In this document: one piece after another, positions 33,822 to 44,239 of the stretch
Layout: every line of letters starts with the position of its first letter
Position numbering within the stretch: the stretch's first letter is position 1
NCBI RefSeq assembly: GCF_008728515.1
Contig: NC_044980.1
Span: 32,938,290 to 33,002,289 of the forward strand
DNA: 64,000 bases
Direction: 5' to 3'
Origin: Papio anubis
Taxonomy: Eukaryota; Chordata; Mammalia; Primates; Cercopithecidae
Made by a program: the position numbers and the translations under genes
The notes under the pieces: model-generated
The model's database searches: none
Told to the model about the DNA's origin: nothing
Seen by the model: the letters and a program-made list of their open reading frames with translations, nothing else

Positions 33822-36704
33822 TTAATTAATTTTTGTATAAGGAGTAAGGAAAGGATCCAGTTTCAGCTTTCTACTTATGGCTAGCCAATTTTCCCAGCAC
33901 CATTTATTAAATAGGGAATCCTTTCCCCATTTCTTGTTTTTCTCAGGTTTGTCGAAGATCAGATGGCTGTAGATGTGTGGTATTATTTCTGAGGACTCTG
34001 TTCTGTTCCATTGGTCTATATCTCTGTTTTGGTACCAGTACCATGCTGTTTTGGTTACTGTAGCCTTGTAGTATAGTTTGAAGTCAGGTAGCGTGATGCC
34101 TCCAGCTTTGTTCTTTTGACTTAGGATTGTCTTGGAGATGCGGGCTCTTTTTTGGTTCCATATGAACTTTAAAGCAGTTTTTTCCAATTCTGTGAAGAAA
34201 CTCATTGGTAGCTTGATGGGGATGGCATTGAATCTATAAATTACCTTGGGCAGTATGGCCATTTTCACGATATTGATTCTTCCTATCCATGAGCATGGTA
34301 TGTTCTTCCATTTGTTTGTGTCCTCTTTTATTTCACTGAGCAGTGGTTTGTAGTTCTCCTTGAAGAGGTCCTTTACATCCCTTGTAAGTTGGATTCCTAG
34401 GTATTTGATTCTCTTTGAAGCAATTGTGAATGGAAGTTCATTCATGATTTGGCTCTCTGTTTGTCTGTTACTGGTGTATAAGAATGCTTGTGATTTTTGC
34501 ACATTAATTTTGTATCCTGAGACTTTGCTGAAGTTGCTTATCAGCTTAAGGAGATTTTGGGCTGAGACAATGGGGTTTTCTAAATATACAATCATGTCAT
34601 CTGCAAACAGGGACAATTTGACTTCTTCTTTTCCTAACTGAATACCCCTGATTTCTTTCTCTTGCCTAATTGCCCTAGCCAGAACTTCCAACACTATGTT
34701 GAATAGGAGTGGTGAGAGAGGGCATCCCTGTCTTGTGCCAGTTTTCAAAGGGAATTTTTCCAGTTTTTGCCCATTCAGTATGATATTGGCTGTGGGTTTG
34801 TCATAAATAGCTCTTATTATTTTGAGGTACGTTCCATCAATACCGAATTTATTGAGCGTTTTTAGCATGAAGGGCTGTTGAATTTTGTCAAAAGCCTTTT
34901 CTGCATCTATTGAGATAATCATGTGGTTCTTGTCTTTGGTTCTGTTTATATGCTGGATTATGTTTATTGATTTGCGAATGTTGAACCAGCCTTGCATCCC
35001 AGGGATGAAGCCCACTTGATCATGGTGGGTAAGCTTTTTGATGTGTTGTTGAATCCGGTTTGCCAGTATTTTATTGAGGATTTTTGCATCGATGTTCATC
35101 AGGGATATTGGTCTAAAATTCTCTTTTTTTGTTGTATCTCTGCCAGGCTTTGGTATCAGGATGATGTTGGCCTCATAAAATGAGTTAGGGAGGATTCCCT
35201 CTTTTTCTATTGATTGGAATAGTTTCAGAAGGAATGGTACCAACTCCTCCTTATACCTCTGGTAGAATTCAGCTGTGAATCCATCTGGTCCTGGACTTTT
35301 TTTGGTTGGTAGGCTATTAATTATTGCCTCAATTTCAGAGCCTACTATTGGTCTATTCAGGGATTCAACTTCTTCCTGGTTTAGTCTTGGAAGAGTGTAA
35401 GTGTCCAGGAAATTATCCATTTCTTCTAGGTTTTCCAGTTTATTTGCGTAGAGGTGTTTATAGTATTCTCTGATGGTAGTTTGTATTTCTGTGGGGTCGG
35501 TGGTGATATCCCCTTTATCATTTTTTATTGCGTCTATTTGATTCTTCTCTCTTTTCTTCTTTATTAGTCTTGCTAGCGGTCTGTCAATTTTGTTGATCTT
35601 TTCAAAAAACCAACTCCTGGATTCATTGATTTTTTGGAGGGTTTTTTGTGTCTCTATCTCCTTCAGTTCTGCTCTGATCTTAGTTATCTCTTGCCTTCTG
35701 CTAGCTTTGGAATGTGTTTGCTCTTGCTTCTCTAGTTCTTTTAATTGCGATGTTAGAGTGTCAATTTTTGATCTTTCCTGCTTTCTCTTGTGGGCATTTA
35801 GTGCTATAAATTTCCCTCTACACACTGCTTTAAATGTGTCCCAGAGATTCTGGTATGTTGTATCTTTGTTCTCATTGGTTTCAAAGAACATCTTTATTTC
35901 TGCCTTCATTTCGTGATGTACCCAGTAGTCATTCAGGAGCAGGTTGTTCAGTTTCCATGTAGTTGAGCGGTTTTGATTGAGTTTCTTAGTCCTGAGTTCT
36001 AGTTTGATTGCACTGTGGTCTGAGAGACAGTTTGTTATAATTTCTGTTCTTGTACATTTGCTGAGGAGTGCTTTACTTCCAATTATATGGTCAATTTTGG
36101 AGTAAGTACGATGTGGAGCTGAGAAGAATGTATATTCTGTTGATTTGGGGTGGAGAGTTCTATAGATGTCTATTAGGTCTGCTTGCTGCAGAGATGAGTT
36201 CAATTCCTGGATATCCTTGTTAACTTTCTGTCTTGTTGATCTGTCTAATGTTGACAGTGGAGTGTTGAAGTCTCCCATTATTATTGTATGGGAGTCTAAG
36301 TCTATTTGTAAGTCTCTAAGGACTTGCTTTATGAATCTGGGTGCTCCTGTATTGGGTGCATATATATTTAGGATAGTTAGCTCTTCCTGTTGAATTGATC
36401 CCTTTACCATTATGTAATGGCCTTCTTTGTCTCTTTTGATCTTTGATGGTTTAAAGTCTGTTTTATCAGAGACTAGGATTGCAACCCCTGCTTTTTTTTG
36501 TTCTCCATTTGCTTGGTAAATCTTCCTCCATCCCTTTATTTTGAGCCTATGTATGTCTCTGCGTGTGAGATGGGTCTCCTGAATACAGCAGACTGATGGG
36601 TCTTGACTCTTTATCCAGTTTGCCAGTCTGTGTCTTTTAATTGGAGCATTTAGTCCATTTACATTTAAGGTTAAGATTGTTATGTGTGAACTTGATCCTG
36701 CCAT
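33822..36704 (-). pseudogene. L1 ORF2, N-terminal 960 codons (endonuclease and reverse transcriptase), ended by a premature stop
   Basis: The frame starts MAGSSSHITILTLNVNG and stays open for 960 codons; the family length is about 1275. The AP-type endonuclease at residues 1-239 keeps its catalytic landmarks: the asparagine in LNVNG, glutamate in QETHL, GDFNTPL, KIDHI and SDHSA. The reverse transcriptase (about 500-770) keeps the ARAIRQEKEI region and the FADD active site. Codon 961 is TAA at 33822-33824, where related copies read a sense codon before RWI. The C-terminal part with the cysteine-rich motif is therefore separated. ORF2p normally performs target-primed reverse transcription in the nucleus. 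A truncated product with both catalytic domains is conceivable but not shown. Confidence 0.92.
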
Positions 36705-36767
36705 TATGATATTAACTGGTTATTTTGCTTGTTAGTTGATGCAGTTTCTTCCTAGCCTCGATGGTCT

Positions 36768-37784
36768 TTACATTTTGGCATGTTTTTGCAATGGCTGGTA
36801 CCGGTTGTTCCTTTCCATGTTGAGTGCTTCCTTCAGGGTCTCTTGTAAGGCAGGCCTAGTGGTGACAAAATCTCTAAGCATTTGCTTATCTGTAAAGGAT
36901 TTTATTTCTCCTTCACTTATGAAACTTAGTTTGGCTGGATATGAAATTCTGGGTTTAAAATTCTTTTCTTTAAGAATGTTGAATATTGGCCCCCACTCTC
37001 TTCTGGCTTGGAGAGTTTCTGCCGAGAGATCTGCTGTGAGTCTGATGGGCTTCCCTTTGTGGGTAACCCGACCCTTCTCTCTGGCTGCCCTTAAGATTTT
37101 TTCCTTCATTTCAACTTTGGTGAATCTGGCAATTATGTGTCTTGGAGTTGCTCTTCTCGAGGAGTATCTTTGTGGCGTTCTCTGTATTTCCTGGATTTGA
37201 ATGTTGGCCTGCCCTACTAGGTTGGGGAAGTTCTCCTGGATGATATCCTGAAGAGTGTTTTCCAACTTGGTTCCATTTTCCCCCTCACTTTCAGGCACCC
37301 CAATCAGACGTAAATTTGGTCTTTTTACATAATCCCATACTTCTTGCAGGCTTTGTTCATTTCTTTTTCTTCTTTTTTCTTTTGGTTTCTCTTCTCGCTT
37401 CATTTCATTCATTTGATCCTCAATCGCTGATACTCTTTCTTCCAGTTGATCGAGTCGGTTACTGAAGCTTGTGCATTTGTCATGTATTTCTCGTGTCATG
37501 GTTTTCATCTCTTTCATTTCGTTTATGACCTTCTCTGCATTAATTAGTCTAGCCGTCAATTCTTCAACTTTTTTTTCAAGATTTTTAGTTTCTTTGCGCT
37601 GGGTACGTAATTCCTCCTTTAGCTCTGAGAAATTTGATGGACTGAAGCCTTCTTCTCTCATCTCGTCAAAGTCATTCTCCGTCCAGCTTTGATCCGATGC
37701 TGGCGATGAGCTGCGCTCCTTTGCCGGGGGAGATGCGCTCTTATTTTTTGAATTTCCAGCTTTTCTGCCCTGCTTTTTCCCCAT
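36768..37784 (-). CDS. L1 ORF1 protein (RNA-binding chaperone), intact
   Basis: This is an uninterrupted 338-codon frame, the normal length for primate L1 ORF1p. It begins MGKKQGRKAGNSKNK and ends QPLQKHAKM. A basic N-terminus is followed by a charged heptad-rich coiled coil at about residues 50-150 (KNLEKKVEEL and SNRLDQLEERV lie in it). Next come the RRM-like core (about 155-255, with RPNLRLIGVPESEGEN) and the C-terminal domain. The family forms trimers that coat L1 RNA in cytoplasmic particles. No stop or frameshift is visible. Expression would depend on the internal promoter in the 5' UTR. ORF2 begins 63 nt downstream, as usual. Confidence 0.95.
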   Translation of the reverse strand: MGKKQGRKAGNSKNKSASPPAKERSSSPASDQSWTENDFDEMREEGFSPSNFSELKEELRTQRKETKNLEKKVEELTARLINAEKVINEMKEMKTMTREIHDKCTSFSNRLDQLEERVSAIEDQMNEMKREEKPKEKRRKRNEQSLQEVWDYVKRPNLRLIGVPESEGENGTKLENTLQDIIQENFPNLVGQANIQIQEIQRTPQRYSSRRATPRHIIARFTKVEMKEKILRAAREKGRVTHKGKPIRLTADLSAETLQARREWGPIFNILKEKNFKPRISYPAKLSFISEGEIKSFTDKQMLRDFVTTRPALQETLKEALNMERNNRYQPLQKHAKM

Positions 37785-38826
37785 CTTTGTGGTTTTATCT
37801 GCCTCTGGTCTTTGATGATGGTGATGTACTGATGGGGTTTTGGTGTAGGTGTCCTTCCTGTTTGATAGTTTTCCTTCTAACAGTCAGGACCCTCAGCTGT
37901 AGGTCTGTTGGAGATTGCTTGAGGTCCACTCCAGACCCTGTTTGCCTGGGTATCAGCAGCAGAGGCTGCAGAAGATAGAATATTTCTGAACAGCGAGTGT
38001 ACCTGTCTGATTCTTGCTTTGGAAGCTTCCTCTCAGGGGTGTACTCCACCCTGTGAGGTGTGGGGTGTCAGACTGCCCCTAGTGGGGGATGTCTCCCAGT
38101 TAGGCTACTCAGGGGTCAGGGACCCACTTGAGCAGGCAGTCTGTCCGTTCTCAGATCTCAGCCTCAGTGTTGGGAGATCCACTGCTCTCTTCAAAGCTGT
38201 CAGACAGAGTCGTTTGCGTCTGCAGAGGTTTCTGCTGCTTTGTTGTTGTTGTTGTTGTTGTTGTGTAGCTGTGCCCTGTCCCCAGAGGTGGAGTCTACAG
38301 AGACAGGCAGGTTTCCTTGAGCTGCTGTGAGCTCCACCCAGTTGAAGCTTCCCAGCAGCTTTGTTTACCTACTTAAGCCTCAGCAATGGCGGGCGCCCCT
38401 CCCCCAGCCTGGCTGCTGCCTTGCCGGTAGATCACAGACTGCTGTGCTAGCAATGAGGGAGGCTCCGTGGGCGTGGGACCCTCCCGGCCAGGTGTGGGAT
38501 ATGATCTCCTGGTGTCCCTGTTTGCTTAAAGCGCAATATTGGGGTGGGAGTTACCCGGTTTTCCAGGTGTTGTGTGTCTCAGTTCCCGTGGCTAGGAAAA
38601 GGGATTCCCTTCCCCCTTGCGCTTCCCAGGTGAGGCGATGCCTCGCCCTGCTTCAGCTCTCGCTGGTCGGGCGGCAGCAGCTGACCAGCACCGATCGTCC
38701 GGCACTCCCCAGTGAGATGAACCCAGTACCTCAGTTGAAAATGCAGAAATCACCGGTCTTCTGTGTCGCTGGCGCTGGGAGTTGGAGACTGGAGCTGTTC
38801 CTATTCGGCCATCTTGCTCCGCCCCT
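37785..38826 (-). promoter_or_regulatory. L1 5' UTR / internal promoter
   Basis: A stretch of about 1.04 kb before ORF1, GC-rich for this window, starts with the conserved 5' end of primate L1. A YY1-type motif (aagatggcc) reads on the minus strand at about 38807-38815. In L1 this region holds the internal RNA polymerase II promoter and, on the opposite strand, an antisense promoter. A (GTT)n run lies at about 38241-38264 on the plus strand. Confidence 0.85.
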
Positions 38827-38828
38827 CT

Positions 38829-39008
38829 GTTTTTTTTTTTTGACACAGAGTCTCACTCTTGTCACCCAGGCTGGGGTGCAACAGTGCAATCTCGGCTCAC
38901 AGCAACCTCCACCTCCTGGGTTCAAGTGATTCTCCTGCCTCAGCCTCCCAAGTAGCTGGGAACACATGTGTGTACCACCATGCCTGGCTCATTTTTGTAT
39001 TTTTAGTA
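38829..39008 (-). mobile_element. Truncated Alu of duplication copy B
   Basis: Poly-T tail and the 3' half of an Alu on the minus strand. It ends abruptly at the duplication breakpoint (39008) and then continues with unrelated sequence (tattccagggg). Confidence 0.88.
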
Positions 39009-39755
39009 TATTCCAGGGGAAATGAGACCAAAAGAGTTCTAAAGTCCCACAAAGAGCTAATTAGAAAAGGCTTTCAGCTTTCACCTCTCATGTCACGGGT
39101 CACCTGCCCTGTCCTTTGGTTAGGAATGGTTCCCAGTTGCAGATATTGTATCAAAAATTGATCTTTCCACCAGACCTGCATTTGTAATGCCTGTCTTCTG
39201 CACATCAACATCAGTGCCATGGGAAACCTACTAAGTTGGTCAGTTTCTGCATCATGGCACTGCCCTGGCTCAGGAAGGACAGAGCCAGTCCTCAAGCCAT
39301 CAGCACTGCTGATCCTATTGGAAAGGAACTGAAGAGCCAAGGCCAGTGTTCTGGAGGAGCTGGCACAAAGGCTGGTTCCCCGTGCAATGTCTTTGAGAGG
39401 ATGGAGTGGGGAGAAGACGTTTCACGAGCCTTCTGCCCTTTCTGGTGTCAATTTAGCAGCAGTAATTCTCTAAGACATGTGGCCAGTGTGCTGGTCAGCT
39501 GCTGGTGGGGCTGACATTGGCTCTATTCTTAGCACAACTTCTCCAGCAAGGGAAAGCCTTTTGTTCGGAGGTGTTGGGACTCCCTTGCTAGTTAGGTTAA
39601 ACAAAGAGCTCCTCTGTTGACTGAGAGAATACCTCAGGCTTTCAACATGTTGCCTTTAAAGAGAACAGATAGAACTTCCATAAATCCCTGAGTCATCACA
39701 GTTGAGCAAGCCATCTTTACCTCCTGGAGCTGACAGTGTGTGGCATGACGAATGT
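39009..39755. other. Unique intronic sequence right of the duplication
   Basis: No repeat or gene recognised. Confidence 0.4.
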
Positions 39756-39759
39756 TTAA

Positions 39760-39890
39760 ACACACACGTACACCCCACACATCAACACACACTCTTTCAC
39801 ACACACATAAACACACACACATATAGGCAAACACATACACCTTCTCCATACACACACACACACACACACACACACTACACACACACCCCC
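39760..39890. repeat. Compound (CA)n microsatellite
   Basis: Several CA runs with interruptions; the longest pure run is at about 39850-39875. Confidence 0.9.
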
Positions 39891-40011
39891 ACTGGGCTGA
39901 GTTTAGCTGAAACGCTAGGTCCTGAACTTAGAATAACAGCTCTGTTGTATTTGACACTACTCAAATGCATGTGGAGTCTTTTTAACCAAATACCACATTT
40001 CAGAAGAAATC

Positions 40012-40052
40012 GTGTATATGTGTATGTGCGTGCATGTGTGCGTACGTGTGTG
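40012..40052. repeat. TG-rich alternating tract
   Basis: Alternating purine-pyrimidine sequence of TG, CG and TA steps (tatgtgcgtgcatgtgtgcg). Confidence 0.75.
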
Positions 40053-40054
40053 GT

Positions 40055-40590
40055 CTTACACATCTGATGCCAGGATAAGGAGCCATGCCCTGGATAAGTA
40101 GGCACTCAAATCTGTCATATTCTCACCTCTCTCCCTGACAGATATTAGGGATCTTGCATCCAGACTCAGTTTCTAGGACTGCCACTTCCTCCCTTCAATG
40201 TTCTGATGTGTGATGATGAGCTAGACACATCCACTCACCCATAACCCTGAAGTTCTGCCGCCTCTTTTGGTCCTGGCTGTCCCTTCTGGGTCAGAGGCAG
40301 AGTGCCAGGAGCAGTGGGCCTGTGCTTCTACGTTTATGGCTGTTAGGGATGGGGCAAGGGTGGAAAGAAGGCAGAAGGCCTGGTAGGAGAAAGCACCTGA
40401 GAGACAGATGTCGGGGTTACCAGAAAGATGGGTCAAGATCTTCCCTTTTAGATGTGAGATGCCAGTGTGTACAAGCCCACTTGATGGGCTTTAAACCACA
40501 TTAGTGTGAATAAAGAATGCCGAGATTGCTTTGTTTCTAGATATTGCAGAATCGAACCAGAAAGACTCATAACTTACAAAAGTTAAGAGA
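40055..40590. other. Unique intronic sequence
   Basis: No repeat or gene recognised. Confidence 0.4.
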
Positions 40591-40594
40591 ATTC

Positions 40595-40700
40595 CAACCC
40601 CTTCATGTAACTGATGAGGAAAAATAAGGGTGGGATTTATGTAACTTGCCCAAGTCAGAGAATGACAGAGGTGGTACCAGAACATAATTCTCCCAGTTTC
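40595..40700 (-). repeat. MIR fragment
   Basis: taactgatgaggaaaaataag, taacttgcccaagtcag, gaatgacagaggtggtacc, in reverse order. Confidence 0.55.
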
Positions 40701-40704
40701 CAGT

Positions 40705-41720
40705 TCATTTATCTCTCAACTCTAACGTGAAGAAGAGAGAAATATGTAAAACTCATTTGACTGTAAATAAGCAAGACTAAAAAGAATAATAAATAATCAT
40801 TGCTTTTCATCTATGGCAAATAATACAGCAATCTCAGGTATATCATTAATGTGTGTCAGATTCACCTCCATTTTTTGCAAGTAAAGCAACCCTAATCCCG
40901 GGCACAGCTACATAACTTGTAGAACACAGTGCAAAATCAAAATGTAGGGCTCTGGCCTGGGGCAGGGAGGTCAGTCTTCCCCTCGCCGAGGGGCCCACCA
41001 CGCCAGTCCACCACAGATGGGCGGCTCCCAAGGGATTGAAAGCTCTGCACAGGGATGTGTGTGGTACCTGGATGATGGGGCTGTGGGGGTGAGAGGTCCC
41101 CTAAGTCATCTGCCAAATGCAATCTTGGGATGGGGAGGATGACTGCCATGTCCCACTCTAAGACACTGTGGGGCACACACCCAATCCTGACCCTCCCCAT
41201 GTTTGCACCCAGGCTCCTTCCAGGGGCATAGAGGGATAATGAAGCATAGGCCTCCCTGCTTCCATGTGACCTGGTCACTGCCCAAGACAGGGGGTCCCAG
41301 TGGTAGTGGGATTGGAGCAGAAAGGGAGAGGCCAGGTGGGGCTAGGGAACCAAGGGGCCAGGGAGAAAGTAACAGAGAACCCAACTCCAGAAGGCAGGAG
41401 GTGGGCCGTGAGTGAAGCCATGTCCCAGGCTGCAGCCCATGCTCCACTGTCTCCTCAGACTTCACCTACAAAGCGCACATTCAAATATTAAAAACACTAA
41501 AAACTTCAAGACGCTACCTCAAAGCACTACACCCCAAGCATGGAACTCTTTCTAGTGTAAGGCCTTGTGTGGCCCCTCTAGCCACCGTCCCATGCAGCCA
41601 GCCCTGACAAAACTTCACTGATGGGTGTATGTGTAGTTTCCTGCTGCACACACAGTGTAGCTTAGCGCTCCTGGGTTGGCAGAAGTAAAGGAGCTCTGTG
41701 CTGGCAGGATGGCCAGTGGA
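40705..41720. other. Unique intronic sequence, locally GC-rich
   Basis: From about 40900 to 41460 the sequence is richer in G and C, with long opposed frames (40937-41278, 41106-41465). The frames have no recognisable domain and look compositional. Confidence 0.4.
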
Positions 41721-41723
41721 TGC

Positions 41724-42099
41724 TGTGTTCATCTGCCAGGGCTGCCATGACAGAGTGCCGCAGACTGGCGGCCTAAACCACAGGAACAGATTTTCCCACA
41801 GTTCTGAAGGGTGGAAGGCCTAGATGAGGTATCTGAAGGTTGGGTTTCTCCTGAGGCCTCTCTCCTCGGCTTGCAGATGAGGCTTTCTCTCTGTGTCCTC
41901 ATGGGGTCTTTCCTCTGGACATGCTTGTGTCCAAATTTCTTCTTCTTATGAGGGAAAAGTCAAAGCCCACTATAATGACCTTATTTTAATTTAATTAAGT
42001 CTTTAAGACCCTATCTCCAAATACAGTCACATTCTGAGGTCCTGGGGGTTAAGATTTCAACATATGGATTTTGGGGAGGACACCATTTAGCTCCTAACA
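41724..42099 (-). mobile_element. Solo LTR of MLT1 (ERVL-MaLR) type, reversed
   Basis: Runs tgtgttcatctgccagggctg to tttagctcctaaca. In the reverse complement the family words are present: atatgttgaaatcttaacc, gtgactgtatttggagatagg, gaggacacagagagaaagcc and cttcagaactgtgggaaaat. No internal retroviral region. Confidence 0.8.
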
Positions 42100-42174
42100 G
42101 ACACCACTTCTCAAGTGCTGAATATCAGTAGAAGCAATCTTGGAAAATGGCTCCCTAAGAATCCAAACCCACTT

Positions 42175-42440
42175 GTTTTTTGGAGACGGAGTCTCACTCT
42201 GTCACCAGGCTGGAGTGCAGTGACACCATCTCGGCTCACAGTAACCTCGGCCTCCCAGGTTCAAGTGTTTCTCCTGCCTCAACCTCCCAAGTAGCTGGTA
42301 TTACAGGCATGTGCCACCACACCCAGCTAATTTTTGTATTTTTAGTAGAGACGGGGTGTTTCACCATGTTGGCCAGGATGGTCTCAATCTCTTGACCTCA
42401 TGATCTGCCCGCCTCAGCCTCCCAAAGTGCTGGGATTACA
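42175..42440 (-). mobile_element. Alu, 5'-truncated, with target duplication
   Basis: The minus-strand Alu ends at ctgggattaca, short of the full 5' end. Target duplication ccaaacccactt (42163-42174) and ccaaaaccactt (42441-42452), one mismatch. The truncation therefore happened at insertion. Confidence 0.9.
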
Positions 42441-42574
42441 CCAAAACCACTTTTGTGGCTTATTTTGAGGAAACATTTCTAACCCTCCTAATTACATTAA
42501 TTCCTCTGCTAGATACTCTTATAGCATTTGTCACCATGTTCATGCATATGATTTTGTGATTTTTTGTTTAAGTT

Positions 42575-42665
42575 ATTTTTCTACTAGACTGTAAGTCTCT
42601 GAGGGCAGGGCCTAATCTGACAGGTTCAGAGCTGTGTCCCTTAGTACCTGACAAATTAAAATTTC
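42575..42665 (+). repeat. L2 3' fragment
   Basis: agactgtaagtctctgaggg, cagggcctaatctgac and agtacctgacaaattaa, in sense order. Confidence 0.55.
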
Positions 42666-42669
42666 TTGA

Positions 42670-43290
42670 AAAAAAAGGAGGTCAATCAATGACACACAAA
42701 GCAATGTAATTAAAGGTCTTGAACTTTCTCATTTTTGGCTTACTGGCCCAAAAAGTGCCCTAGGGGATTCATTAATCTGCCTTTGAAGGGGAGGATTAGA
42801 GCATAAAGTACATTGATAATTTCCTCAAACATCTGATGTCAAATCTAACAAGTAAACTTCTTTCCCCATTAAAGGATATCACCACATTAAAAAAAAAAAT
42901 GTGGTGATGTATGAGACTTCCAGCTGCTGCACAGAAATGGGACACTGTGGGGGTGGGAATGCTTGTTTTCCCAAACATTGGCATTAATCAAGCTGTGGGA
43001 CACATTCATAGTTAACATTAGTTGCTGCCAAAGAACACATTTGCCTTGTCTCAGTGGTTCCCAGTGCTTCTGGAATGCTAAGACCCTTGCCCCAGGTAAG
43101 ACTGATATCTACGCACACCCGCAGTGCCACACTGCAAACACACATCATTTGCTCATGCAATTAATTAACAGACATTTGTTAAATAATTAGTATGCATCAG
43201 ATACTAGGCTTGATACTTAAAATACAAAGATGTGTCTACTGGTGGAAATAAGATCCAAGTTCAATAGGATAATCACTAATGAAGCTATAA
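42670..43290. other. Intronic sequence, possibly a diverged L2 at the right end
   Basis: Around 43150-43260 words like aacagacatttgttaaataat resemble reverse L2. The remainder is unique. Confidence 0.35.
42878..42908. repeat. Perfect 11-bp inverted repeat with A loop
   Basis: atcaccacatt (42878-42888) is followed by nine A residues and then aatgtggtgat (42898-42908). Confidence 0.9.
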
Positions 43291-43294
43291 TTCA

Positions 43295-43790
43295 CTCATG
43301 TATTTACTCATTCATTCATTCATTCATTCATTCATTCAGCATTTACCAGATGCTCACGACTATGGCCAACTCTATCTTAGGCAACTGAAGGATACTGCAG
43401 AGAACAAAAGCGAGAAAGTATTTGCCTGGATGGAGCATATTTCTGGTTCATGGAAGACAGATAATAAACCAATAAACAAATAAGCAGCTAAAATAACGTC
43501 GGGTGATGACAAGTGCTGTGAAAAAATAAAGTAGGATAAAGGGCTTGCAAAGTGATGGAGGGAAGCCATCTCAAACAGTGGTCAGGGAAGGCTTCTCTGG
43601 GTATTTTGAGCTGATTAACACGAAAGGGTGAGCCATAAAGAAATTTGGGAGAGGAGTGTTCCAGGCAGAGAGAACAGCCAGGGCAAAGGCCTTGCAGTGA
43701 GCCCACTTCAGGGAACACTGAGGAGGCAGACAAGGAAAAGGAGAGCGGTGGGAGATGAGGTAGATGATAACAAGGGGCCACATCAGAATG
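43295..43790 (-). repeat. L2 element
   Basis: Starts with (ATTC)n and reads, on the plus strand, ccaggcagagagaacagccag and gcaaaggccttgcagtgag, the reverse L2 body. Confidence 0.7.
43309..43338. repeat. (ATTC)n tract at the L2 3' end
   Basis: About seven ATTC units. The native L2 3' terminus is a short TGAATGAA repeat, here in reverse and longer. Confidence 0.85.
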
Positions 43791-43794
43791 CAGA

Positions 43795-44150
43795 TTAAGC
43801 TCAAGAAACGGTGGGGGCTAGCAGGCCTCGGAGGCAGTCTAGGGTTGGGAAAGGCGGCACTATTCGAAATGAGACTGGAAGAATGCCAGAAATCTACTTA
43901 GCGAACTGGATGAGAATTTGTCCTCCCACTGCCTACAGGAAACTAAAAAGTATGCATGCTCTAGGCTCAGGGACAAGCACCCAGTTTGCTAAGATTGCTG
44001 TGGCCAACTGGCTGGGCCTCAGGGCCTCATCTTCGGTATCATCCTCCAAGGCTCCTGCCTCTTTTGTATCTGCCTAGAGAACACACCTGCTCCTCTCTAC
44101 CCAAGAGCTCTCTTAGGTCTCCATCTCTACATTCCTGCCTGCTTCAATAT
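43795..44150. other. Unique intronic sequence
   Basis: No repeat or gene recognised. Confidence 0.4.
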
Positions 44151-44154
44151 TTTG

Positions 44155-44225
44155 TTCACCCTTGTATCCTAAGTACCTGGTGTCTGGCACAGTGTGAGTG
44201 TGGGAGCTCATTAAGTAAATGAAAT
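44155..44225 (+). repeat. L2 3' fragment
   Basis: tatcctaagtacctggtgtc and gcacagtgtgagtgtggg, in sense order. Confidence 0.45.
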
Positions 44226-44239
44226 AACTTTCTTTCTTT

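Larger units (their letters stand above)
32635..38826 (-). mobile_element. Full-length L1 retrotransposon (young primate L1PA/L1RS type)
   Basis: About 6.19 kb on the minus strand, in canonical order. The 5' UTR runs from about 38826 to 37785 and starts ggggcggagcaagatggcc with a YY1-type site. ORF1 is 36768-37784, followed by a 63-nt spacer. ORF2 runs from 36704 to 32881. The 3' UTR contains a G-rich tract, and the poly(A) tail is at about 32645-32660. The element is inserted in the poly(A) tail of the copy-B Alu; flanking T runs (g plus T9 at 32634-32643, g plus T12 at 38829-38841) make a plausible but low-complexity target duplication. ORF1 is intact. ORF2 has one stop and one 4-nt loss, so autonomous mobility is not expected. 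It lies in sense orientation with ADAMTS12. Confidence 0.95.
32489..39008. repeat. Duplicated segment, copy B (derived copy, carries the full-length L1)
   Basis: The unit matches copy A at 32489-32634 (flank, T run, ggctggg, T run) and at about 38829-39008 (T run and Alu right part). It stops inside the Alu after gtatttttagta, where copy A continues. The full-length L1 lies between the matching parts and is absent from copy A. Without the two insertions each unit is about 300 bp. Confidence 0.9.

Noticed and set aside
34360..36393. Plus-strand frames opposite L1 ORF2 (34360-34641, 35590-35916, 36166-36393)
   Set aside because: Antisense shadows of the L1 ORF2 coding region.
40937..41465. Long overlapping frames in a GC-rich patch
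   Set aside because: Proline- and leucine-rich, opposed on both strands, no splice or start context and no recognisable domain; composition explains them.
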